Below, piece after piece: positions 41,516 through 48,490 of a stretch of 64,000 bases of DNA. This DNA is from Halostreptopolyspora alba. GTDB lineage: Bacteria; Actinomycetota; Actinomycetes; Streptosporangiales; Streptosporangiaceae. The translations under genes and the position numbers were made by a program. The number at the start of each line of letters is the position of its first letter. Position 1 is the stretch's first letter. The stretch spans positions 62,001-126,000 of the forward strand of contig RJMB01000001.1 in the NCBI GenBank assembly GCA_003725585.1, written 5' to 3'. The notes under the pieces were generated by a model. The model searched no databases. It saw only the letters and a program-made list of their open reading frames with translations, and had not been told where the DNA came from.

Positions 41516-43671
41516 GGAGGATCATCGACCCCAGGAGCGAGGGCGGCGCGAGGCGCCCCCGTAAGGTCGGGCTGCTCGCGGCGCAGATCCTCGTCGTGGC
41601 GCTGGCAGCGACGCTCACCGCCCGGATGTGGTACCTCCAGGTCCCCATGGCCGAGCACTACCAGAGCCTGGCGGCGGCCAACCACATACAGGAGCTGGTC
41701 GTCCCCGCCACCCGCGGCCAGATCCTCGACGCGCAGGGGCGTCCTCTGGTGCGCAACCGGACCGAGCTCACCGTGTCCGCGGACTACCACCAGCTTGAGC
41801 GCAGTCCGGACGGCGGCGAGGAGGTCCTGCGCAACGTCGCCGATCTGCTCGACGTGCCGTTCGAGGAGCTCCAGCGGCGCACCCGGCTGTGTGGCCCCGA
41901 TGTCAGCCGTCCCTGCTGGCAGGGGTCGCCCTACCAGCCCATCACCCTCGTCGAGGACGTCGACGCGCGGCTCGCGCTGCAGATCATGGAGCGCCGGGAG
42001 GACTTCCCGGGAATCACCGCCCAGCAGCGGCCGGTGCGCGGGTACCCCATGGAGGACCGCGCCGCGCAACTGCTCGGCTACCTGCAGCCCGTCACCCAGG
42101 AGGAGCTGGAGGAACGCGAGGACCTGCGTACCCAGTTCACGGGGGTGGACTACGTGGGGCGCGACGGACTCGAAGCGGTCTACGACGACGAGCTGCGCGG
42201 AACCTCGGGCGTGCGCAAGTACGAGGTCGACAGTCGGGGCAACGTGACCGGCGTGTTCTCCGAGACCCCGCCCGAGCCGGGCGACCACCTGGTGACGAGC
42301 ATCGACGAACGGGTCCAGCGGGTGACCGAGGACGCCCTGGCCAAGGGGCTCGAGTCCGCCGGCGGCCCGGCCGACTCGGCGGCGGCGGTCGTGCTCGACG
42401 TCAACACGGGCCATGTGGTCTCCATGGCGAGCCTGCCCTCCTACGACCCCAGCGTGTGGGAGGGCGGCATCGACCAGGAGACCTACGACGAGCTGCTCAG
42501 TGAGGACGCCGGAGACCCGCTGACCTCGCGCGCGATACAGGGACAGTACCCGCCGGCGTCGACGTTCAAGGTCACCTCGCTGGCCGCCGGGGCGGAGAAC
42601 GGGGTGCCGCTGGATAAGACGTTCTCCTGCCCGAGCTCGATATCGGTGGGGGGAAGGTCGTTCCAGAACTACGAGGGCAGCGGGCACGGTTCGCTGAGCC
42701 TGCACAAGGCCATCGTGGTGTCCTGTAACACCGTCTTCTACCAGATGGCCTACGACATGTGGAAAGAGGACGGCGGTTTGTCCCCCGACGAGGAACCCGA
42801 GGACGCCATGACGACCATGGCCCACGACTTCGGGTTCGGCGAACCCACCGGGATCGACCTGCCGCACGAGGGCTCCGGGCGTGTCCCCGACCGCGAGTGG
42901 AAGCGGGAGTACTGGGAGGACACCCGGGAGCAGGCATGCGAGCGTGCCGAGAGGGGCTACCCCGAGGAGGACGACCCCGAGCGCGCCGAGTACCTGGAAC
43001 AAGTCGCCGAGGAGCAGTGCGCCGACGGGTACCGGTGGCGCGCCGGCGACGCCGTGAACTTCTCCATCGGCCAGGGCGACCTGGTCGTCACGCCGCTACA
43101 GCTCGCCCGAGCCTACGCGGCCATCGCCAACGGCGGGACACTGCACGAGCCACGGATCGGTAAGGCGCTCGTCGCGGCGGATGGCACCGGTGTGACCGAG
43201 ATCGAGTCGGGCGAGCCCGACAAGCTGCCGGTCAGCGACCGGACCCTCGACTACCTGCGGTCCGCGCTGGCCGACGTGCCACGAAAGGGGACGGCACGGG
43301 GGGCGTTCGGCGGCTTCCCGCTGGACGAGGTTCCCGTGGCGGGCAAGACCGGGACGGCCACCAGTACCGGAAAGAAGGAGTCGGGCTGGTTCGCGTCGTA
43401 CGCTCCCGCCGACGATCCGCAGTTCGCCGTCGTGGTGCTGATCTCCCAAGGGGGGACCGGCGGTGCGGTGGCCGCGCCGGTGGTCCGGGAGATCTACGAC
43501 GGGATCTACGGGTTCTCCGGCCCCGAGGACGCCGACGACGCGGAGTCCGCGGACGGTGACCCGGATGACCAGCGGGGGAGCGAACCGGCGCTACCCGGAG
43601 GGGAGCCACCGACGGAGCTTCCGACGGTCCGCTCCGACGGTTCGATCGTCGCTCCCGGTGAGCCGGACTGA
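41512..43671 (+). CDS. mrdA: Penicillin-binding protein 2 (class B transpeptidase)
   Basis: 719 residues. A short cytoplasmic start and one membrane helix (VGLLAAQILVVALAATLTARMW) are followed by the PBP dimerisation domain (VPATRGQILDAQGRPLVRN) and the transpeptidase domain: SxxK at Ser350 (PASTFK), SxN as VSCN, KTG at Lys612 (AGKTGTAT). It crosslinks peptidoglycan together with the RodA polymerase encoded next. The insert between SCN and KTG and the C-terminal tail are strongly acidic. GTG 41512 overlaps the mreD TGA. Confidence 0.95.
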   Translation: MRRIIDPRSEGGARRPRKVGLLAAQILVVALAATLTARMWYLQVPMAEHYQSLAAANHIQELVVPATRGQILDAQGRPLVRNRTELTVSADYHQLERSPDGGEEVLRNVADLLDVPFEELQRRTRLCGPDVSRPCWQGSPYQPITLVEDVDARLALQIMERREDFPGITAQQRPVRGYPMEDRAAQLLGYLQPVTQEELEEREDLRTQFTGVDYVGRDGLEAVYDDELRGTSGVRKYEVDSRGNVTGVFSETPPEPGDHLVTSIDERVQRVTEDALAKGLESAGGPADSAAAVVLDVNTGHVVSMASLPSYDPSVWEGGIDQETYDELLSEDAGDPLTSRAIQGQYPPASTFKVTSLAAGAENGVPLDKTFSCPSSISVGGRSFQNYEGSGHGSLSLHKAIVVSCNTVFYQMAYDMWKEDGGLSPDEEPEDAMTTMAHDFGFGEPTGIDLPHEGSGRVPDREWKREYWEDTREQACERAERGYPEEDDPERAEYLEQVAEEQCADGYRWRAGDAVNFSIGQGDLVVTPLQLARAYAAIANGGTLHEPRIGKALVAADGTGVTEIESGEPDKLPVSDRTLDYLRSALADVPRKGTARGAFGGFPLDEVPVAGKTGTATSTGKKESGWFASYAPADDPQFAVVVLISQGGTGGAVAAPVVREIYDGIYGFSGPEDADDAESADGDPDDQRGSEPALPGGEPPTELPTVRSDGSIVAPGEPD

Positions 43672-43701
43672 GCAACCGAGGAAAGGGCCCGGGAACCGCC
43701 G

Positions 43702-44886
43702 ATGACCGCCTACACGAGCCCGCACGTCGCCCCCGCCACCTGGCGGGAGGTGGTCGGCAGAGTATTCGCCGTGGGGGTGCGGCGGCGGGTGGACTGGGTG
43801 CTGGTGGCGGCGGTGCTCGTCCTGTCGGCCGTGGGGTCGCTGCTGGTGTGGACCTCCACCCACACCCCCGAAGACCCCGCCGTCGCCGCCGGCTACGTGC
43901 AGCGACACCTGGTGCACCTCGGTATGGCCGTGTTGTGCGGCGCGTTGGTGGCATCGGTGGACTACCGAGCGCCGCGGGCGTACGCGCCGGTGGTGTACCT
44001 TCTCTCCCTGGCCGGGTTGGCGCTGGTGTTCACCCCTCTCGGCGAGGTGGTCAACGGCTCGCGCGGGTGGATCTCCGTCGCGGGCTTGCAGGCCCAACCC
44101 GCCGAGTTCGTCAAGGTCGCGCTGATCCTGGCCACGGCGATGCTGCTGGGTGAGCCCAGGGACGGAGAGCACGCGCCCACCACGCGTGACGTGGTGTTCG
44201 CCTTGGCGGCGCTCGCGAGCCCGATGGTCATGGTCCTGGTGCAGCCGGACCTGGGAAGCAGCCTGGTGCTGGGGGCGATCTTCCTGGGGATGCTGTCGAT
44301 GTCGGGAGCTCCGGTGCGTTGGATCGCCGGGTTGCTCGGCTGTGGGCTGGTCGCGGTGCTCTGCGTGTGGTGGTTCGATCTGCTCCAGGACTACCAGCTG
44401 GCCCGGGTCACCACGCTGTTCGACCCCACGGCCGACCCCCAGGGACGCGGGTACAACGCGAACCAGGCGATCATCGCGGTCGGGTCCGGGGGGTTCGAGG
44501 GGACGGGGCTGTTCCAGGGCGAGCAGACCAGCGGCCGCTTCGTGCCCGAGCAGCACACCGACTTCATCTTCACGGTCGCGGCCGAGGAGTTGGGCTTCAT
44601 CGGGGGCGTGCTCATCATCGCACTGCTCACCCTGGTCATCTGGCGGGTGCTGCGCGTCGCGGCCGGGTGCGAGCAACCCTACGCGCGGCTGGTCTGCGTG
44701 GGAGTGGCGACCTGGCTGACGTTCCAGGGCTTCGTCAACATCGGGATGACCCTGGGGGTCGCGCCGATCACCGGCCTTCCGCTGCCGTTCCTCTCCTACG
44801 GCGGTACCGCCACCATCGCCACCATGGTGGCGATCGGGCTCGTGCTGGCCATACACGCCCGTGACCGCGGGTTCGAGCACGCGTGA
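43702..44886 (+). CDS. rodA: Rod shape-determining protein RodA (SEDS peptidoglycan polymerase)
   Basis: 394 residues, about ten membrane helices. SEDS motifs: NGSRGWISVAGLQAQPAEFVKVALI, with the nearby loop residues that form the lipid II site, the cytoplasmic/periplasmic loop ARVTTLFDPTADPQGRGYNANQ, EQHTDFIFTVAAEELGF and GLPLPFLSYGGTATIATM at the C-terminus. It polymerises lipid II into glycan strands and partners with the PBP2 encoded just upstream. It ends the mre operon; the next gene starts 126 bases later. Confidence 0.95.
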   Translation: MTAYTSPHVAPATWREVVGRVFAVGVRRRVDWVLVAAVLVLSAVGSLLVWTSTHTPEDPAVAAGYVQRHLVHLGMAVLCGALVASVDYRAPRAYAPVVYLLSLAGLALVFTPLGEVVNGSRGWISVAGLQAQPAEFVKVALILATAMLLGEPRDGEHAPTTRDVVFALAALASPMVMVLVQPDLGSSLVLGAIFLGMLSMSGAPVRWIAGLLGCGLVAVLCVWWFDLLQDYQLARVTTLFDPTADPQGRGYNANQAIIAVGSGGFEGTGLFQGEQTSGRFVPEQHTDFIFTVAAEELGFIGGVLIIALLTLVIWRVLRVAAGCEQPYARLVCVGVATWLTFQGFVNIGMTLGVAPITGLPLPFLSYGGTATIATMVAIGLVLAIHARDRGFEHA

Positions 44887-45012
44887 CGAGGTACCCCGCT
44901 GGTGGCAGTCGGTGCCCGAGCCGAGCCGTTAGCCTGAAGGAAACGTGTCCGCGTGAGCGTGGGCACGGTTAGACCAACGATCACGTCACCTGCCCGACCC
45001 GGAGGCACGTCC

Positions 45013-46962
45013 ATGCCCGTCGAATCCGTTTTCCCGCGACTGGAAGCCCTGCTGCCCAGCGTGCAGAAGCCGGTTCAGTACGCGGGCGGCGAGCTCAACT
45101 CCGTCGTGAAGGACTGGGACGCGTGTGAGGTCCGCTGGGCGCTGATGTACCCCGACGCCTACGAGGTGGGCGTTCCCAACCAGGGGGTGCAGATCCTCTA
45201 CGAGGTGCTGAACGAGCGCGAGGGGGTACTGGCCGAACGGACCTACGCCGTCTGGGCCGACCTCGAGGAGGCCATGCGCGCGCACGGGATCCCGCAGTTC
45301 ACCGTGGACGCGCACCGTCCCGTCGGCGCGTTCGACATCCTCGGTGTCAGCCTCGCCAGCGAAATGGGATACACCAACCTGCTCACCGCCCTTGACCTGG
45401 CGGGTATCCCGCTACGCAGCGCCGACCGCGGCGACGACCACCCGGTGGTGCTGATCGGGGGGCACGCGGCCTTCAACCCCGAGCCACTCGCCGACTTCGT
45501 CGACGCCGCCGTGCTGGGCGACGGCGAGGAGGTCACGCTGGCCATCACCGAGGTGGTGCGCGAGTGGAAGCGCGAGGGGTGCCCCGGTGGGCGCGATGAG
45601 CTGCTGCTGCGCCTGGCGAGCGGGGGCGGTGTGTACGTCCCGCGGTTCTACGACGTGGAGTACCTGCCCGATGGGCGAATCGGGCGCTACGTTCCCAACC
45701 GGACCGGGGTGCCCTGGAGCGTACAGAAGCACACCGTCATGGACCTGGACAACTGGCCGTACCCGAAGGACCCGATCGTGCCGATCGCGGAGTCCGTGCA
45801 CGAGCGGTACAGCGTGGAGATCTTCCGCGGGTGCACCCGCGGCTGCCGGTTCTGCCAGGCGGGGATGATCACCCGGCCGGTGCGGGAACGCGGCAAGGAG
45901 ACCATCGCGAACATGGTCGACAAGGGTGTGCGGTCGTCGGGCTTCCAGGAGGTCGGCCTGCTGTCGCTGTCCAGCGCGGACCACAGCGAGATCTCCGACA
46001 TCGCCAAGGGGCTGGCCGACACCTACGAGGGCACCAACACGGGGCTGTCCCTGCCCTCGACCCGGGTTGACGCGTTCAATATCGACCTGGCCAACGAGCT
46101 CAACCGTAACGGGCGCCGTTCCGGGCTGACCTTCGCCCCCGAGGGTGGTAGCGAGCGGATGCGCCGGGTGATCAACAAGATGGTGACCGAAGCCGACCTC
46201 ATCCGCACCGTCACCGCCGCCTACGAGGCCGGCTGGCGTCAGGTCAAGCTGTACTTCATGTGTGGCCTGCCGACCGAGGAGGACGAGGACGTTCTCGCGA
46301 TCGCCGACCTGGCCCGCGAGGTCATCAAGGCCGGACGCTCGGCCACGGGGCGCAACGACATCCGCTGCACGGTCTCCATCGGCGGGTTCGTCCCCAAGCC
46401 GCAGACCCCGTTCCAGTGGGCCGGCCAGACCTCCCACGACGACGTCGACGCCCGGCTGCGCAAGCTCAAGGACGAGCTGCGCTCGGATCGCCGCTACGGC
46501 AAGGCGATCGGGCTGCGCTACCACGATGGCCGGCCCTCCACCGTCGAGGGGCTGCTCTCGCGCGGTGACCGTCGCGTGGGGCGGGTGATCGAGCAGGCGT
46601 GGCGCGACGGCGCTCGCTTCGACGGCTGGAGCGAGCACTTCTCCTTCGAGAGGTGGAGCGAGGCCGCGGCGAAGGCGCTCGCTGACGAGGTCGTCGATCT
46701 CGAGTGGTTCACCGTCCGGGAGCGGGACCGTGACGAGGTGCTTCCCTGGGACCACCTGGACGCCGGCCTGGACCGTGACTGGCTGTGGCAGGACTGGCAG
46801 GACTCACTGCACGGCAACGAGGCGGTCGAGGTCGACGACTGCCGGTGGACCCCCTGCTACGACTGTGGGGTCTGCCCGAGCATGGGGACCGAGATCCAGA
46901 TCGGGCCGACCCCCACGCCGGAGTCGCCGTCGCGGAAGTTGCCGCTGACCGTGATCCAGTAG
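45013..46962 (+). CDS. TIGR03960 family B12-binding-domain/radical SAM protein
   Basis: 649 residues. Residues 1-230 resemble a B12-binding domain (FDILGVSLASEMGYTNLLTA, VVLIGGHAAFNPEPLADFVDA); the radical SAM core has the [4Fe-4S] ligands C274, C278 and C281 in FRGCTRGCRFCQAG, followed by LSLSSADHSEI, SLPSTRVDAF and LTFAPEGGSERMRRVINK. A C-terminal Cys group (CRWTPCYDCGVCPSMG) may hold a further cluster. TIGR03960 proteins are paired with TIGR03936 across many bacteria; the reaction is unknown. ATG 45013 has GGAGG eight bases upstream. Confidence 0.92.
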   Translation: MPVESVFPRLEALLPSVQKPVQYAGGELNSVVKDWDACEVRWALMYPDAYEVGVPNQGVQILYEVLNEREGVLAERTYAVWADLEEAMRAHGIPQFTVDAHRPVGAFDILGVSLASEMGYTNLLTALDLAGIPLRSADRGDDHPVVLIGGHAAFNPEPLADFVDAAVLGDGEEVTLAITEVVREWKREGCPGGRDELLLRLASGGGVYVPRFYDVEYLPDGRIGRYVPNRTGVPWSVQKHTVMDLDNWPYPKDPIVPIAESVHERYSVEIFRGCTRGCRFCQAGMITRPVRERGKETIANMVDKGVRSSGFQEVGLLSLSSADHSEISDIAKGLADTYEGTNTGLSLPSTRVDAFNIDLANELNRNGRRSGLTFAPEGGSERMRRVINKMVTEADLIRTVTAAYEAGWRQVKLYFMCGLPTEEDEDVLAIADLAREVIKAGRSATGRNDIRCTVSIGGFVPKPQTPFQWAGQTSHDDVDARLRKLKDELRSDRRYGKAIGLRYHDGRPSTVEGLLSRGDRRVGRVIEQAWRDGARFDGWSEHFSFERWSEAAAKALADEVVDLEWFTVRERDRDEVLPWDHLDAGLDRDWLWQDWQDSLHGNEAVEVDDCRWTPCYDCGVCPSMGTEIQIGPTPTPESPSRKLPLTVIQ

Positions 46963-47021
46963 GGGCGGCCGGCAGGGGCGCGAGCCACGACCGAACCGGC
47001 GCCGCGGGGCTGGAGGAGCGG

Positions 47022-47056
47022 GTATGGCCCGACGCCCCGCTCGCGCCGGGCCATAC
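47022..47056 (+). terminator. Hairpin downstream of the radical SAM gene
   Basis: Perfect 10-bp stem GTATGGCCCG (47022-47031) with CGGGCCATAC (47047-47056), loop of 15 bases. It probably ends the radical SAM transcript. Confidence 0.6.
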
Positions 47057-47456
47057 GTGTAGTAGGACGTACGGGGTACTCGGGTGGTTTGCATGAGCGC
47101 CACGATTCTTCCCAGAAGTTTCCCTGGCGGCCCGCGCATAGGATGGGGAACAGGTCAGCGTGTTCCGCGTGGCCGACATGGGCCTGCGGGCTGTGGCTCA
47201 TTCGACGGTCAGCGCGCTTTTCAACGTTCGGCGCCATGGGAAGAGCACATAGATGTGTGGTCCGTCACGGTTGATCCGCCATCCGGCCCCAGGCCGGACC
47301 GGTCACGTTGTCGGTGCTCGACGGTCGTTACCACGTGCCGGTGGCGCGTGAGACCCGGCAGGCACCGTACGCTGAAAAGGACGAGCAATTCCCAGGTGGG
47401 TGCGCCCGGGACGAATCGGCGCATCCGACCGATAGCGAGCGACGAAAGGAGTAGCA
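47057..47456 (+). other. Long leader or intergenic region before the TIGR03936 gene
   Basis: No supportable gene in these 400 bases. TAGGAT near 47140 could be a -10, which would give a leader of about 300 bases. Open frames here (47084-47473 on plus, 46857-47237 on minus) have no family resemblance. Confidence 0.4.
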
Positions 47457-48335
47457 CTGCCCCCCGCACCTGAGGGCACGATCTCGCCCTCCACTGGTAA
47501 TCCCGGACAGCGGCTGAGCGTCCGTTACTCCAAGCGCGGTCGGATGCGGTTCGCGAGCCACCGCGACATCGCCCGTGCTCTGGAACGGGCGATTCGCAGG
47601 GCCGGGGTGCCCGTAGCTTTCTCAGCGGGGTTCACGCCACATCCGAAGATCTCGTATGCGGGGGCCGCTCCCACGGGGGTGGCCAGCCTCGCGGAGTATT
47701 TCGAATTCACCCTGGCCGAGTACCTCGACCCCGGGCTGGTGCGAGACCGGCTCGACAACGCGATGCCCGACGGCATCGACGTGGTGGAGGTCGTGGTGGC
47801 CGGATCGGGTGGGCTGGCCGACCGTCTTGAGGCATCGGAGTGGCGGGTGGAAATGCCGGGAGTCGCCCCCGACGACGCCCGGGAGGCAGCGGCCGTGTAC
47901 CTCGCGGCCGAGACAGTCGAAGTGGAACGGCTCACCAAGAAGGGACGGCGTCGCTTCGACACCCGTGAGGCCGTCCTCCGCATGGAGGTGGAGGAATGCG
48001 CCGCAGCGGAAAAAAACGAGACATATGCCATACTTCGGTTGGTCGTTCGGCACATGACACCTGCCGTTCGACCGGACGACGTGGTGACCGGTCTTCGTCA
48101 GAAGGCTGGCCTGGCGCCGCCGTCATCGACCGTGATGACCCGGCTGGCGCAGGGGCCCCTTGACGAGGCGTCCGGCGCGATCGCCGATCCGTTCGCCGCG
48201 AACGACGAGACCGCCCAGAACGGTGAACCAGAACGAGCCGCCCCCGGGGAGGGGGAGGTACCGGCGGATCAGGCCGGACGCGCGGAGGAGGCACCGCGGT
48301 CGTCCTTGCTCACACGGGACTCGGGGCATGCGTGA
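47457..48335 (+). CDS. TIGR03936 family radical SAM-linked protein (DUF2344), probable CTG start
   Basis: 292 residues if begun at CTG 47457. The family opens with a segment like RLSVRYSKRGRMRFASHRDIARALERA, and this is encoded from 47511 on, but no ATG, GTG or TTG occurs in frame between the stop at 47433 and the ATG at 47544, which would cut this conserved strand. CTG 47457 has AAAGGAG (47445-47451) five bases upstream, an ideal Shine-Dalgarno. The domain continues with VPVAFSAGFTPHPKISYAGAAPTGVAS; the last 60 residues are an acidic tail. It is expected to work with the TIGR03960 radical SAM protein. The function is unknown; a minority possibility is a start at ATG 47544. Confidence 0.85.
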   Translation: MPPAPEGTISPSTGNPGQRLSVRYSKRGRMRFASHRDIARALERAIRRAGVPVAFSAGFTPHPKISYAGAAPTGVASLAEYFEFTLAEYLDPGLVRDRLDNAMPDGIDVVEVVVAGSGGLADRLEASEWRVEMPGVAPDDAREAAAVYLAAETVEVERLTKKGRRRFDTREAVLRMEVEECAAAEKNETYAILRLVVRHMTPAVRPDDVVTGLRQKAGLAPPSSTVMTRLAQGPLDEASGAIADPFAANDETAQNGEPERAAPGEGEVPADQAGRAEEAPRSSLLTRDSGHA

Positions 48336-48372
48336 GTCCAGTCGGGGGGTGTGGGCGACGGTTACGGACTTT

Positions 48373-48402
48373 GCGCCGGTAGCGCTCTCGTGCTACTGGC
48401 GC
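48373..48402 (+). terminator. Hairpin between the TIGR03936 gene and rne
   Basis: GCGCCGGTAGC (48373-48383) pairs with GCTACTGGCGC (48392-48402) with one G-U pair; loop of eight bases. It either ends the upstream transcript or is a 5' leader stem of rne. Confidence 0.5.
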
Positions 48403-48490
48403 CGAACTAGCGACGACAGTCCTCGTGCGCAGCGGCGGCGGCCGACCGGCCGGTGCCGCGCCTCGGGGACTCTGACGGGAGACCGCCCGG

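Noticed and set aside
46857-47473. Small genes in the gap before the TIGR03936 gene (plus 47084-47473, minus 46857-47237)
   Set aside because: Low-complexity Arg/Pro-rich translations, no Shine-Dalgarno and no hydrophobic or motif pattern; the plus frame also runs across the start region of the real gene.
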